DNA of 64,000 nt from positions 14,015 to 78,014 of the forward strand of contig CAYRNB010000003.1 of assembly GCA_964425315.1 (NCBI GenBank), read 5' to 3'. The translations under genes were made by a program, and so were the position numbers. A model generated the notes under the pieces. The model ran no database searches and was not told the DNA's origin. It worked only from the letters and a program-made list of their open reading frames with translations. Each line of letters starts with the position of its first letter. The first letter of the stretch is position 1. Below, one piece after another: positions 1-9,987 of this stretch. Source of the DNA: Rhodoblastus sp964425315 (lineage in GTDB: Bacteria > Pseudomonadota > Alphaproteobacteria > Rhizobiales > Beijerinckiaceae).

Positions 1-39
1 GCGTCCTTTTCCCTATAGTCCGCCGCCCGATAAATCAAA

Positions 40-978
40 ATGGCTTGGAGTGGAATTTTGGCGCCCTGGTTGAAGATAGGCACGCGCGGCAGTCCCCTGG
101 CTTTGGCGCAAGCGCACGAGACGCGACGCCGGTTGGCTTTGGTTCATGGCGCGCCGGAAGAGCATTTCGAAATTGTCGTGGTCAAGACCAGCGGCGACAT
201 CATCCTGGACCGCCCCTTGAGCGAAGCCGGCGGCAAAGGCCTTTTCACCAAGGAGCTGGATCAGGCCCAACTCGAAGGGGAGATCGACATCGTCGTCCAT
301 TCCGCCAAGGATTTGCCGACCGTTCTCCCCGAAGGTCTCGCCATCGCCGGCTATCTGCCGCGCGAAGACGTGCGCGACGCCTTTATCGGCGGGGCGGCGA
401 AAAAGCTCGCCGAGCTGCCGCAAGGCGCCCGCGTCGGCTCGGCTTCGCTGCGCCGCCAGGCGATGATTCGCCGCCTGCGCCCGGACCTGCGGGTCGAACT
501 GTTGCGCGGCAATGTGCAGACCCGGCTGCGCAAGGTGGAAAGCGGCGAATTCGCCGGCACGCTTCTGGCGCTCGCCGGCCTGAAGCGGTTGGGCCTTGCC
601 GACAAGGCGACCTCCATTCTGCCGCTCGATCTTTTTCCGCCCGCCTGCGGCCAGGGCGCGATCGCCATAACGGCCCGCGCCGAAGACTCCCGCATTCTCG
701 CCGACACGCAAGAAATCTGCGACGCCGACACCGGCTTGGCCCTGGCGGCGGAACGCGCCTTTCTCGCCGTGCTCGACGGCTCCTGCCGCACGCCCATCGC
801 TGGGCACGCCGTGGTCGCCGGCGATCGCCTCGGCTTTTATGGGCTTGTCCTGCGGCCCGACGGCTCGGAATTCTATGAGGCCCGAATCGAGGGGCCGGCG
901 CAGGAGGCGGCGGGTTTGGGCGAGGCGGCGGGACGGAAGGCGCTCCGGCAGGCGCCGCCCGATTTCCTGAAGTTTTGA
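40..978 (+). CDS. hemC: Hydroxymethylbilane synthase (porphobilinogen deaminase)
   Basis: This cytosolic enzyme joins four porphobilinogen molecules into hydroxymethylbilane in tetrapyrrole (haem, cobalamin) synthesis. The 312-residue product has the usual family length. It starts with the typical KIGTRGSPLALAQA block (residues 12-25), has HSAKDLPT near residue 87 with the catalytic Asp at about 91, and the LDGSCRTP motif whose Cys249 carries the dipyrromethane cofactor. The ATG at 40 is the only good start before the conserved block. hemD begins within or just after its stop codon, so the two are translationally coupled. Confidence 0.97.
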   Translation: MAWSGILAPWLKIGTRGSPLALAQAHETRRRLALVHGAPEEHFEIVVVKTSGDIILDRPLSEAGGKGLFTKELDQAQLEGEIDIVVHSAKDLPTVLPEGLAIAGYLPREDVRDAFIGGAAKKLAELPQGARVGSASLRRQAMIRRLRPDLRVELLRGNVQTRLRKVESGEFAGTLLALAGLKRLGLADKATSILPLDLFPPACGQGAIAITARAEDSRILADTQEICDADTGLALAAERAFLAVLDGSCRTPIAGHAVVAGDRLGFYGLVLRPDGSEFYEARIEGPAQEAAGLGEAAGRKALRQAPPDFLKF

Positions 979-983
979 ACATT

Positions 984-1697
984 ATGCGCGTTCTGGTGAC
1001 GCGACCCGAAGCGCAGGCGGCGCGCACGGCGCGAAGGCTCGCCGAGCTTGGCCATGAGCCCGTGGTCGCGCCGGCGCTGGAAATCGCGGCGACGCGGGAG
1101 CCGCTTCCGAAAAGCGCCTTCGATTTCGTCCTGGCGACCAGCGCCCAAGCCTTCGCCGGGATCGAATTGCCTGCGCGCTTCACCGCCCTGCCCCTCGCCT
1201 GCGTCGGCGAAAAGACCGCGCAAGCCGGAAGAAAAGCCGGATTTTTGCGGATCCAGGTTGCGCCGCACGGCGAAGCTTTGGCCAAGGAACTCGCGGCGGA
1301 GGGAAATGCTCGATCCGCGCTCTATCTCGCGGGGCGCGAGCGCAAGGACGCGCTGGAGACAATTTTGCGCGCGAAAAACTGGCGCGTCGAAATTGTCGAA
1401 ACCTACGCCGCCACGCCCGTGGCCGCATGGACGGACGAAATTCGCGCCGCGCTCGATGCGGGCGACATCGACGCCGTCCTGCATTATTCTCCGCGTAGCG
1501 CCGCCATAGCTCTGGCCCTCATCGGGCGCGAGGCGGCGCGGCGCTTGCGTCATTACTGCCTGTCGCCAGCCGTCGCCGCGGCTTGTCGCGACTGGGCGCC
1601 GGCGGAAAAGATCGTCTCGGCTTCCCATCCCGACGAAGAATCGTTAATGACGCTATTGTCCAAGCCGGTCCGATCCTTGGGGGACGAAAATAAATGA
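984..1697 (+). CDS. hemD: Uroporphyrinogen-III synthase
   Basis: HemD cyclises hydroxymethylbilane with inversion of ring D, the step after HemC. The 237-residue product opens with VLVTRPEAQAARTARRL, the usual HemD N-terminal strand and helix. The family is poorly conserved, so the call leans partly on its position directly behind hemC. I chose the ATG at 984, five bases after the hemC stop; a TTG at 975 overlapping that stop is possible. The last codons overlap the next ATG by 4 bp (ATGA). In many relatives a mitofilin-like gene and hemY follow; here a DUF2147 gene follows instead. Confidence 0.9.
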   Translation: MRVLVTRPEAQAARTARRLAELGHEPVVAPALEIAATREPLPKSAFDFVLATSAQAFAGIELPARFTALPLACVGEKTAQAGRKAGFLRIQVAPHGEALAKELAAEGNARSALYLAGRERKDALETILRAKNWRVEIVETYAATPVAAWTDEIRAALDAGDIDAVLHYSPRSAAIALALIGREAARRLRHYCLSPAVAAACRDWAPAEKIVSASHPDEESLMTLLSKPVRSLGDENK

Positions 1698-2086
1698 AAT
1701 TTCGCGCCGCAGCGCTGTTGGTCGCCGTCATGCTATCGCCCTTGTACGCCTTAAGCGCTGCTGCCGGCTACGACTCGCCCTTGGGGCTTTGGCGGGTGGC
1801 GGACGGCTCGGCGGTGATCCGCATCAAAGCCTGCGGTCCGGAGCTCTGCGGCTATGTCGCCGCCGCGCCCCCGCCGCGGCCAGGGGAAAAATCGGCCATC
1901 GGCGAGAAAATCCTGATGGGCATGAAGCGCCAAGGCAATGCGTGGCGCGGGCCCATCTATGATCTCAACGACGGCAAGGTTTACGGCGGGGAAATTTCGA
2001 TGCGCGACAACAATCATCTGAATATCAGGGGCTGTTTGTCCGATACCGGCGTCTGCGGCGGCGAAACCTGGAAAAGGGTGCGCTGA
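1694..2086 (+). CDS. DUF2147 family exported protein
   Basis: This is a 130-residue protein with a clear N-terminal signal peptide (charged start, hydrophobic core to about residue 20, Ala-rich cleavage region). The mature part matches the DUF2147 pattern: a LGLWRVADGSAVIRI opening, a Cys pair around ACGPELCG, a GMKRQGNAWRGPIYDLNDGKVY core and the terminal GETWKRV. Members are periplasmic or secreted lipocalin-sized beta proteins of unknown function. The start overlaps the hemD stop by 4 bp, so it is probably co-translated with hemD. I infer no role in haem synthesis from that alone. Confidence 0.85.
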   Translation: MKFRAAALLVAVMLSPLYALSAAAGYDSPLGLWRVADGSAVIRIKACGPELCGYVAAAPPPRPGEKSAIGEKILMGMKRQGNAWRGPIYDLNDGKVYGGEISMRDNNHLNIRGCLSDTGVCGGETWKRVR

Positions 2087-2097
2087 TCGGCCTTGCG

Positions 2098-2126
2098 TTG
2101 ACAAGGCCGCGCCCCGCTTTTATTCC
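2098..2126 (+). promoter_or_regulatory. Candidate sigma-70 type promoter for secA
   Basis: TTGACA at 2098-2103 and TATTCC at 2121-2126 are separated by exactly 17 bases. The -35 is a perfect match and the -10 matches at four of six positions. It lies in the only gap between the DUF2147 gene and secA and would give a leader of about 230 nt. Confidence 0.5.
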
Positions 2127-2311
2127 TCGCCCGCCGGTTTCTCGGCATTTTCTTGGTTTCGCGCCTTTTTCGCCAAATCGAGGCGTGATCTTGCGGGCGG
2201 CGGCCAGCGCTTCGAAAAGATCATGCTCTCATTCGAAGGAGCAGGCGCGCGAGGGGCGACGTCTTGTCCTCAGCGCCCGCGCCCCCGACATAGGGACGGC
2301 GCCGCCCCGTG

Positions 2312-2346
2312 ATACGATTTCCGCACGAGCGGTGCGGAAGCCGTAT
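2312..2346 (+). promoter_or_regulatory. Leader hairpin just upstream of the secA ribosome binding site
   Basis: TTCCGCAC (2319-2326) and GTGCGGAA (2332-2339) form a perfect 8-bp stem with a five-base loop. An outer ATAC/GTAT pair (2312-2315 with 2343-2346) extends it across a 3x3 internal loop. It ends 14 nt before the secA ATG. No T tract follows, so a translational or stability role is likelier than termination. Confidence 0.4.
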
Positions 2347-2360
2347 GAAAGGTCGTTGGA

Positions 2361-5329
2361 ATGTTGGGAAATCTTGCGAAGAAAGTTTTCGGCACGGCCA
2401 ATGAACGCCGCTTGAAGGCCTATCGGGCCAGGGTCCAGGCCATCAATGCCCTGGAGCCGGAAATCGCCGCCCTTTCGGATGAGGCCTTGCGGGCGCGCAC
2501 CGACGAATTCCGCGCCCAGGTCGCCGCCGGCGCCAACCTCGACGATCTGCTCGTTCCGGCTTTTGCGACGGTGCGCGAGGCGGCCAAGCGGTCCTTCGGA
2601 CAACGCCATTTCGACGTGCAGCTCGTCGGGGGCATGGTGCTCCATGAAGGCGCGATCGCGGAAATGAAGACCGGCGAGGGCAAGACGCTGGTCGCGACTC
2701 TCGCCTGCTACCTCAACGCCCTGGGCGGCCAGGGCGTCCATGTCGTCACGGTCAACGATTATCTCGCCAGCCGCGACGCGGAAAACATGGGGCGGATTTA
2801 TAATTTCCTCGGCCTGACCGTCGGCGTCATTGTGCATGGATTGGACGATGTCGAGCGCGCCGAGGCCTATGCCTGCGACATTACCTACGGCACGAATAAC
2901 GAATACGGCTTCGACTATCTGCGCGACAATATGAAATACGAGCTGAACCAGATGGTTCAGCGCGGCCACGCTTTCGCGATCGTCGACGAGGTCGATTCGA
3001 TCCTGATCGACGAGGCGCGCACGCCGCTGATCANNNNNNNNNNNNNNNNNNNNNNNNNNNNNNNNNNNNNNNNNNNNNNNNNNNNNNNNNNNNNNNNNNN
3101 NNNNNNNNNNNNNNNNNNNNNNNNNNNNNNNNNATCGTCGACGAGGTCGATTCGATCCTGATCGACGAGGCGCGCACGCCGCTGATCATTTCTGGCCCCT
3201 CCGACGACAAGTCCGATCTTTATAACGCCATAGACAAGATCATTCCGCGTCTCGGCCCCGAAGATTTCGAAGTCGACGAGAAACAGCGCAGCGCCAATCT
3301 GACCGAGGACGGCAACGAGAAGATGGAGCAGTGGCTGCGCGAGGCCGGCATTTTGACCGAGGGCTCGCTTTACGAGGCCTCCAATGTGACCCTGGTCCAT
3401 CACGTCAACCAGGCGTTGCGCGCCCACAAATTGTTCCACCGCGACAAGGACTATATCGTCCGCAATGACGAAGTCGTGATCATCGACGAATTCACCGGCC
3501 GCATGATGCCCGGCCGGCGCTATTCGGAAGGCCAGCATCAGGCGCTCGAAGCCAAGGAAGGCGTGACGGTCCAGCCGGAAAACGTGACTTTGGCCTCGAT
3601 CACCTTCCAGAATTATTTCCGGCTCTATAAGAAACTGGCGGGGATGACCGGCACGGCGGTGACCGAGTCCGAGGAATTCGCCGAGATCTATAAGCTCGAC
3701 GTGGTCGAGATTCCCACCAATATGCCAGTGATCCGCATCGACGCCGACGACGAGGTTTATCGCTCGTCCAGGGAAAAGCTCACCGCGATCGTCAACGAAA
3801 TCGAATCGGCCAACGCCATAGCCCAACCGCTGCTCGTCGGCACCACTTCGATCGAGAAATCCGAGCAGCTCGCCGACTTCCTCAAGAGCAAGGGCTATAA
3901 GATGATCGATTTCGGCGCGCCCGGCGCGCTGGACAAGCTTTACGCCTCGGCCCGATCCGGCAAGCCGTCGAAGAATTTCGCCGTGCTCAACGCGCGCTTC
4001 CACGAGCAGGAGGCCTATATCGTCGCGGAAGCCGGCGTGCCGGGCGCGATCACCATCGCCACCAATATGGCCGGCCGCGGCACCGATATTCAGCTCGGCG
4101 GCAATCTCGACATGCGCCTGAAACAGGAGTGCGCGGAACTCGAAGGAGAGGAGCGGGCGGCTAAGGAAGAGGCGATCCGCGCCGAAATCGCCGAGTTCAA
4201 GCAGAAGGCGCTCAACGCCGGCGGCCTCTATATCATCGGCACCGAGCGGCACGAAAGCCGCCGCATTGATAATCAGTTGCGCGGCCGCTCGGGCCGCCAG
4301 GGCGATCCCGGCAAATCGAAATTTTTTCTGGCCCTCGACGACGATCTGATGCGCATCTTCGGCTCCGACCGCATGGACTCGATGCTGCGCAAGCTCGGCC
4401 TGCAGGAAGGCGAGGCGATCATCCACCCCTGGATCAACAAGGCGCTGGAAAAGGCGCAGCAGAAGGTCGAGGCGCGCAATTTCGACATGCGCAAGAACGT
4501 GTTGAAATATGACGACGTGATGAACGACCAGCGCAAGGTGGTGTTCGAGCAGCGCCGCGAAATGATGGCGCAGGATTCGCTCGAGGAAATCATTGCGGAT
4601 ATGCGCCAGGCGGTCATCGAAGACCTGATTTCCCGCCATGTTCCGCACGACGCCTATCCGGAGGCCTGGGACATCGCCGGCCTGGAGGAAGAGGTCAGGG
4701 AGAAACTCAATCTCGAACTGCCGCTCGCCGAATGGGCCAAGGAAGAAGGCATAGCCGACGAGGAATTGCGCGAGAGGCTGGAAAAAGCCTCTGACGAATC
4801 CTATGCGGCGCGCGAAAAGCTCAATTCGCCGGAAATCACCCGCTATATCGAAAAGCAGGTGCTGCTGCAGACGCTCGACCAATTGTGGCGCGAACATCTG
4901 GTCGTGCTCGACCATCTACGCCAGGTCATCGGCTGGCGCGGCATGGCCCAGCGCGACCCGCTCAACGAATATAAGTCCGAGGCGTTCGAGCTTTTCGACA
5001 AGCTCATCACGCAATTGCGCGAAATGGTGACTGCGCAGTTGAATCGTGTCGAAGTTTCGCATGAGCCGCCGCCCGAATTGCAACTGCCGCCGATGCAGGC
5101 GTCGCATTTCGATCCGTCGACCGGCGAGGACGAATTGGCCCTTGCGCAGATCAATGCGGCGATCGAGGCCGGCGAATTCTCGCCGCGCGCCCTGGGCGCT
5201 TCGTCGCGGGGATCGGCGGCGGCGCGCGATCCCAACGATCCGCGCAGCTGGGGCCGCGTCGGCCGCAACGAACCCTGCCCCTGCGGCTCGGGCAAGAAAT
5301 TCAAACATTGCCACGGCGTCCTGGTCTGA
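2361..5329 (+). CDS. secA: Preprotein translocase ATPase SecA (interrupted by an assembly gap)
   Basis: SecA is the motor that drives unfolded preproteins through SecYEG. Walker A MKTGEGKT is at residues 102-109 and the Walker B region VDEVDSILIDEARTPLI at about 208-224. Helicase motifs continue downstream (GTDIQLGGN, RGRSGRQGDPG), and the C-terminus carries the zinc/SecB-binding CPCGSGKKFKHCHG. The gene contains 100 N at 3034-3133. The 55 bases before the gap (2979-3033) are repeated exactly after it (3134-3188). Removing N plus one copy (155 bp) joins both halves in one frame and gives 937 residues, the normal alphaproteobacterial length. Start ATG 2361 precedes the canonical LGNLAKKVFG. 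Confidence 0.96.
3034..3133. other. Assembly gap of 100 N inside secA
   Basis: A run of exactly 100 N, a conventional scaffold spacer. Flanks 2979-3033 and 3134-3188 are identical over 55 bp, so the two contigs overlap and probably no sequence is missing. Confidence 0.97.
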
Positions 5330-5375
5330 CGGCGGAGCCTGCGGCAAAGGGAGACTCGTCTCCGGGGCGGGTGAA

Positions 5376-7574
5376 ATGAGCGAGGGGGGCGCAACCGACG
5401 GAGAAGCCGTCGCCGACGTGCTGGTCCCCGTCGCCGTCGATCAGCCCTATTCCTATCGCGTTCCGGCCGGGATGAAGCCGGCGGCGGGCGATTTTGTCGC
5501 CGTTTCCCTGGGGTCGCGCGAATCGCCGGGCGTGGTCTGGGCGTTGCGGTCCGGCCAGGCCGACAATCTTAAACCCGTCCTGGCGCGCCGCGATTGGCCG
5601 CCCTTGCCGCCGAATTTGCGAAAATTCATCGACTGGGTGGCGAACTGGACCTTGGCGCCGCGCGGCATGGTTTTACGCATGACGACGCGCGCGGCGGAGG
5701 GGGCGGGCGAAGAGCCGGTGCGGATCGGCGTGCGCGCCACCGGCGCCGCGCCGCGCCGTCTCACGCCGGCGCGCGCGCGGGCGCTGAAGGCGGCGGAAGG
5801 TGGGCTTGCCTCGGGCAAGGCGGACCTGGCCCGCCGGGCCGGCGTTTCTCCCGCCGTGATCGACGCTTTGGTCGATGACGGCGCGCTGGAGGCCGTCGCA
5901 CTGCCGCCCGAAAAAGCCGCCGCTCCGGCCGACCCCGATTTCGCCGCGCCGCTTCTGTCGCCCGATCAGGAGCGGGCGGCGCAGGAATTGCGCGGGGCTG
6001 TGGCCTCCCGCGCCTTCAAACCCATTCTGCTCGAAGGCGTCACGGGCTCCGGCAAGACCGAAGTCTATTTCGAAGCCGTGGCGGAAGCTTTGCGCGCCGG
6101 CGGCCAAGTCCTGATCCTCATGCCGGAAATCGCCCTCACCGCCCAGTTTCTCGAACGATTTGCGGCGCGTTTCGGGCATCGCCCGGTCGAATGGCATTCG
6201 GGTCTCTCGCCGCGTCGCCGCGCCCGGGCGTGGCGCGACATCGCCCAAGGCGAAGCCGGAGTGGTCGCGGGAGCGCGCTCGGCGCTTTTCCTTCCCTTCG
6301 CCGAACTGCGCCTCATCGTCGTCGATGAAGAACATGACGCCGGCTATAAACAGGAGGACGGCGTCGTCTATCACGCCCGCGACATGGCGGTGGTGAGGGG
6401 CCAGATCGAAAGCTGCGCCGTCATTCTCGCCTCGGCCACGCCTTCGGTCGAGACGCGAGAGAACGCGCGCCTCGGCCGCTACGGCCATTTGCGGCTGAAA
6501 AACCGCTTCGCCGGCCGCGAACTGCCGATGATCGAAGCCATAGACCTGCGAAAGGAGGGTCCGCGCCGCGGAAAATGGATCGCGCCGCGTCTTGCCGAGG
6601 CCATGCGCGAAAATTTCGCCCGCAAGGAGCAGGTCCTGCTTTTTCTCAACCGGCGCGGCTATGCGCCGGTGACGCTATGCGTCGCCTGCGGCCACAAATT
6701 CGAATGTCCGAATTGCTCGGCCTGGCTGGTCGAACATCGCTATCGCCGCGCCCTCGTCTGCCATCATTGCGGCCACGTCGAGCGCCGCCCGGACGTCTGC
6801 CCGGCCTGCGGCGCGAAGGAATCCCTGACCGCCTGCGGACCGGGGGTGGAGCGCCTGGCGGAAGAGGCGGCCGAACTCTTCCCCGACATTCGGCAATTGG
6901 TGCTTTCCTCGGACATGGCGGGCGGGACGGAAAGGATGCGGGCCGAATTGCGGGCCGTGGCCGAGCATGAATTCGATCTCGTCATCGGCACGCAACTGGT
7001 CGCCAAGGGCCATAATTTTCCGCAACTGACCTTGGTCGGGGTGGTGGACGCCGATATCGGTCTGGCGAGCGGCGACCCGCGCGCCGCGGAGCGCACGTTT
7101 CAACTGCTCAACCAGGTCGCTGGCCGCGCCGGACGCGGCGAAAAGCCGGGCCGCGCCTTTCTGCAAAGCTGGCAGATCGATCATCCCGTAATGCGCGCCC
7201 TGCTCTCCGGCGATTTCGAGCGCTTTTACGCGCAGGAGACGCAGATGCGGCGCGACGCCGGCCTGCCGCCTTTCGGCAGGCTCGCCGCCATCATCGTTTC
7301 GGGTTCGGATCGCGCCGCTGCCGAGGCTCACGCCCGCGCCCTGGCCCGCGCCGCCGCGCCCGCTCAAACGCCTGGCGATGACGAGATTGTCGTACTGGGG
7401 CCTGCCGAAGCGCCGCTGGCGGTTTTGCGCGGCAAATATCGCCTGCGTTTGCTGGTCAAGGCGCCGCGCTGCGCCGACCTCCAGGGCTTCCTGCGCCGGA
7501 TGCTGCGGCAGGCGCCCAAGCCGCGCGGCGGCGTCCGGGTGATAGTCGATGTCGACCCTCACAATTTTTTGTGA
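5376..7574 (+). CDS. priA: Primosomal replication-restart helicase PriA
   Basis: PriA recognises stalled forks and reloads the replisome. The 732-residue product has the N-terminal DNA-binding part (VPVAVDQPYSYRVPAG), Walker A GVTGSGKTE at about residue 221 and a DEEHD DEAH-box at about 317. A helicase C half follows with the paired zinc-binding cysteines of CVACGHKFECPNC and CHHCGH...CPAC around residues 434-480. The reading frame stays open upstream to 5046, but that stretch overlaps the secA C-terminus; the ATG at 5376 directly precedes the family N-terminus. Placement directly ahead of the atp operon is common in Hyphomicrobiales. Confidence 0.95.
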   Translation: MSEGGATDGEAVADVLVPVAVDQPYSYRVPAGMKPAAGDFVAVSLGSRESPGVVWALRSGQADNLKPVLARRDWPPLPPNLRKFIDWVANWTLAPRGMVLRMTTRAAEGAGEEPVRIGVRATGAAPRRLTPARARALKAAEGGLASGKADLARRAGVSPAVIDALVDDGALEAVALPPEKAAAPADPDFAAPLLSPDQERAAQELRGAVASRAFKPILLEGVTGSGKTEVYFEAVAEALRAGGQVLILMPEIALTAQFLERFAARFGHRPVEWHSGLSPRRRARAWRDIAQGEAGVVAGARSALFLPFAELRLIVVDEEHDAGYKQEDGVVYHARDMAVVRGQIESCAVILASATPSVETRENARLGRYGHLRLKNRFAGRELPMIEAIDLRKEGPRRGKWIAPRLAEAMRENFARKEQVLLFLNRRGYAPVTLCVACGHKFECPNCSAWLVEHRYRRALVCHHCGHVERRPDVCPACGAKESLTACGPGVERLAEEAAELFPDIRQLVLSSDMAGGTERMRAELRAVAEHEFDLVIGTQLVAKGHNFPQLTLVGVVDADIGLASGDPRAAERTFQLLNQVAGRAGRGEKPGRAFLQSWQIDHPVMRALLSGDFERFYAQETQMRRDAGLPPFGRLAAIIVSGSDRAAAEAHARALARAAAPAQTPGDDEIVVLGPAEAPLAVLRGKYRLRLLVKAPRCADLQGFLRRMLRQAPKPRGGVRVIVDVDPHNFL

Positions 7575-7797
7575 TTTTTAAGCATTTCCGTTCGTCCATT
7601 ATCCCAAAGCCTTACTTTTGCAGTCTCTCTTCCGGTTGCGCGGCGTGGTCCCCTATGTTAGGTCAGCCGCGCCTTTCGAGGAGGGGCTCGCCAAAGGCCC
7701 GTTTCCAAGACGTTTCCGTCTTGCGACGATGCGGCCAGGGGCGCCGGATCCCGAGAGCGCTGGAAGATTGTTCGCTCGCAGAAGGGGGCTTTTCCGC

Positions 7798-8370
7798 GTG
7801 GCTGAAGTCGACGAGTCACAAAATCCGACGTCGGGCGTCGCGGAGCGCTATGCCCAGGCCCTTTTCTCCTTGGCGCGGGAACAAAATGTCGCCGACGCCG
7901 TCGCTGACGCCTTGCGCAATTTCGCAGATACGATCGCCCAAAGCGCCGATCTGCAGCGCTTCGTGAAAAGCCCCGTCTTTTCGGCCGAGGAGCAGCTCAA
8001 GGCGATCGGAGCGCTGCTCGACAAATTCGGTTTCAGCGGCATCACCGCCAATTTCATCAAGCTCGTCGCCGCCAAGCGGCGACTCTTCGTTCTTCCCGAC
8101 ATGATCCGCGCCTATCTCGCGCTGAACGACGCGGCCAAGGGCGTGACGCATGCGCAGGTCACGGTCGCCGAACCGCTTTCGCCCGAGCAGATGACCTCCG
8201 TCGAAAGCGCCTTGCGCGAGGTTTCGGGCGGCAAGACCGTGAGGGTCAACGTCAACCTCGATCCAGAAATCATCGGCGGCATCGTCGTCAAGCTCGGCTC
8301 GCGCATGGTCGACGCCTCGCTGAAAACCAAACTCAATTCGCTCCGCACACGTATGAAAGAGGTCGGCTGA
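7798..8370 (+). CDS. atpH: F0F1 ATP synthase subunit delta
   Basis: Delta links F1 to the peripheral stalk of ATP synthase. From the GTG at 7798 the product is 190 residues, matching the family. It contains the N-terminal SGVAERYAQALFSLAREQ helix and the C-terminal DPEIIGGIVVKLGSRMVDASLKTKLNSL signature (about residues 155-182). The frame is open back to 7618, but that extension is Arg/Pro-rich and unlike AtpH. It is the first gene of atpHAGDC; its TGA overlaps the atpA ATG by one base, so the two are coupled. The 220-bp gap from priA presumably holds the operon promoter, but I cannot name convincing -35/-10 boxes. Confidence 0.95.
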   Translation: MAEVDESQNPTSGVAERYAQALFSLAREQNVADAVADALRNFADTIAQSADLQRFVKSPVFSAEEQLKAIGALLDKFGFSGITANFIKLVAAKRRLFVLPDMIRAYLALNDAAKGVTHAQVTVAEPLSPEQMTSVESALREVSGGKTVRVNVNLDPEIIGGIVVKLGSRMVDASLKTKLNSLRTRMKEVG

Positions 8371-9899
8371 TGGATATCCGCGCCGCAGAAATTTCCGCGA
8401 TTCTCAAGAACGAGATCGAAAATTTCGGCAATGAAGCCCAGATCACCGAAGTCGGCCAGGTGCTGTCGGTCGGCGACGGCATCGCCCGCGTCTACGGACT
8501 CGACAATGTCCAGGCCGGCGAAATGGTCGAGTTCGAGAACGGCATCCGCGGCATGGCGCTCAACCTCGAGAGCGACAATGTCGGCGTGGTTATTTTCGGC
8601 TCCGACCGCGACATCAAGGAAGGCCAGACGGTCAAGCGCACCGGCGCCATCGTCGACGCGCCCGTCGGAAAGGAGCTTCTCGGCCGCGTCGTCGACGCGC
8701 TCGGCAACCCCATCGACGGCAAGGGCCCGATCAACGCCACCAAGCGCGCTCGCGTCGATGTCAAGGCCCCCGGCATCATTCCGCGGAAATCGGTGCACGA
8801 GCCGATGGCGACCGGGCTCAAGGCCATCGACGCCCTGATCCCGATCGGCCGCGGCCAGCGCGAACTGATCATCGGCGACCGCCAGACCGGCAAGACGGCG
8901 GTGGCGCTCGACACCATCCTCAACCAGAAGTCGCTCAACCAGAGCGATGACGAGAGCATCAAGCTCTATTGCGTTTATGTCGCGGTCGGTCAGAAGCGCT
9001 CCACCGTCGCCCAATTCGTCAAGGTGCTGGAGGAAAACGGCGCGCTGGAATATTCCATCATCGTCGCCGCCACCGCCTCGGACCCGGCTCCGATGCAGTT
9101 CCTCGCCCCCTTCGCCGGTGCGACCATGGGCGAATATTTCCGCGACAACGGCATGCATTCGCTGATGGTCTATGACGATCTCACCAAGCAGGCCGTCGCC
9201 TATCGCCAGATGTCGCTGCTGCTGCGCCGCCCGCCGGGCCGCGAAGCCTATCCCGGCGACGTTTTCTATCTCCATAGCCGCCTGCTGGAGCGCGCCGCCA
9301 AGCTCAACGACGACAACGGCGCCGGCTCGATGACCGCCCTGCCGGTGATCGAAACCCAGGCCAACGACGTGTCGGCCTATATTCCGACCAATGTCATCTC
9401 GATCACCGACGGCCAGATCTTCCTCGAAACCGACCTTTTCTACCAGGGCATTCGCCCGGCGGTGAACGTCGGCCTCTCGGTGTCGCGCGTCGGCTCTTCG
9501 GCGCAGACCAAGGCGATGAAGAAGGTCGCGGGCAAGATCAAGGGCGAACTGGCGCAATATCGCGAAATGGCCGCCTTCGCGCAGTTCGGCTCCGACCTGG
9601 ACGCCACGACCCAGCGCCTGCTCAATCGCGGCGCGCGCCTGACGGAATTGCTGAAACAGGCGCAGTTCACGCCGCTCAAGATGGAAGAGCAGGTTTGCGT
9701 GATCTACGCTGGCGTCAACGGCTATCTCGACGTTTTGGCGGTCAATCGCATCAAGGCTTATGAGGACGGGCTTCTCGCGCTGCTGCGCGCCAGCCACGCC
9801 GATATTCTGGAGTCGATCCGCTCGTCGCGCGATCTGTCCGACGCCACGGGCAACCAGCTCAAGGCCGTGATCGAAGGCTATACCAAATCCTTCGCTTAA
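8370..9899 (+). CDS. atpA: F0F1 ATP synthase subunit alpha
   Basis: Alpha is the non-catalytic nucleotide-binding subunit of the F1 hexamer. The 509-residue product shows the P-loop GDRQTGKTAVALDT at about residues 169-182, the N-terminal MDIRAAEISAILKNEI segment and the conserved PAVNVGLSVSRVGSSAQ motif near residue 365. It overlaps atpH by one base. An 88-bp gap containing a strong hairpin separates it from atpG. Confidence 0.98.
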   Translation: MDIRAAEISAILKNEIENFGNEAQITEVGQVLSVGDGIARVYGLDNVQAGEMVEFENGIRGMALNLESDNVGVVIFGSDRDIKEGQTVKRTGAIVDAPVGKELLGRVVDALGNPIDGKGPINATKRARVDVKAPGIIPRKSVHEPMATGLKAIDALIPIGRGQRELIIGDRQTGKTAVALDTILNQKSLNQSDDESIKLYCVYVAVGQKRSTVAQFVKVLEENGALEYSIIVAATASDPAPMQFLAPFAGATMGEYFRDNGMHSLMVYDDLTKQAVAYRQMSLLLRRPPGREAYPGDVFYLHSRLLERAAKLNDDNGAGSMTALPVIETQANDVSAYIPTNVISITDGQIFLETDLFYQGIRPAVNVGLSVSRVGSSAQTKAMKKVAGKIKGELAQYREMAAFAQFGSDLDATTQRLLNRGARLTELLKQAQFTPLKMEEQVCVIYAGVNGYLDVLAVNRIKAYEDGLLALLRASHADILESIRSSRDLSDATGNQLKAVIEGYTKSFA

Positions 9900-9909
9900 A
9901 AATCGCATC

Positions 9910-9938
9910 GAGCCCGGCGTCGCGGCGACGGCGGGCTC
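9910..9938 (+). promoter_or_regulatory. Intercistronic hairpin between atpA and atpG
   Basis: GAGCCCG (9910-9916) pairs with CGGGCTC (9932-9938). Inside it CGTCG (9918-9922) pairs with CGACG (9926-9930), with one G/G mismatch and a three-base loop. No T run follows, so it is more likely an mRNA stability or processing element than a terminator. Confidence 0.55.
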
Positions 9939-9987
9939 GCCTCCATGATCGCTCCCCTCGTCGGGGCGACAGTCGAGCGGATCAACT

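Noticed and set aside
2098..2415. Plus-strand 105-codon ORF before secA
   Set aside because: TTG start inside the predicted -35 box, no ribosome site, overlaps the secA start in another frame, composition not protein-like.
2957..4915. A long minus-strand frame through the N gap
   Set aside because: It depends on reading X residues through N and is antisense to secA.
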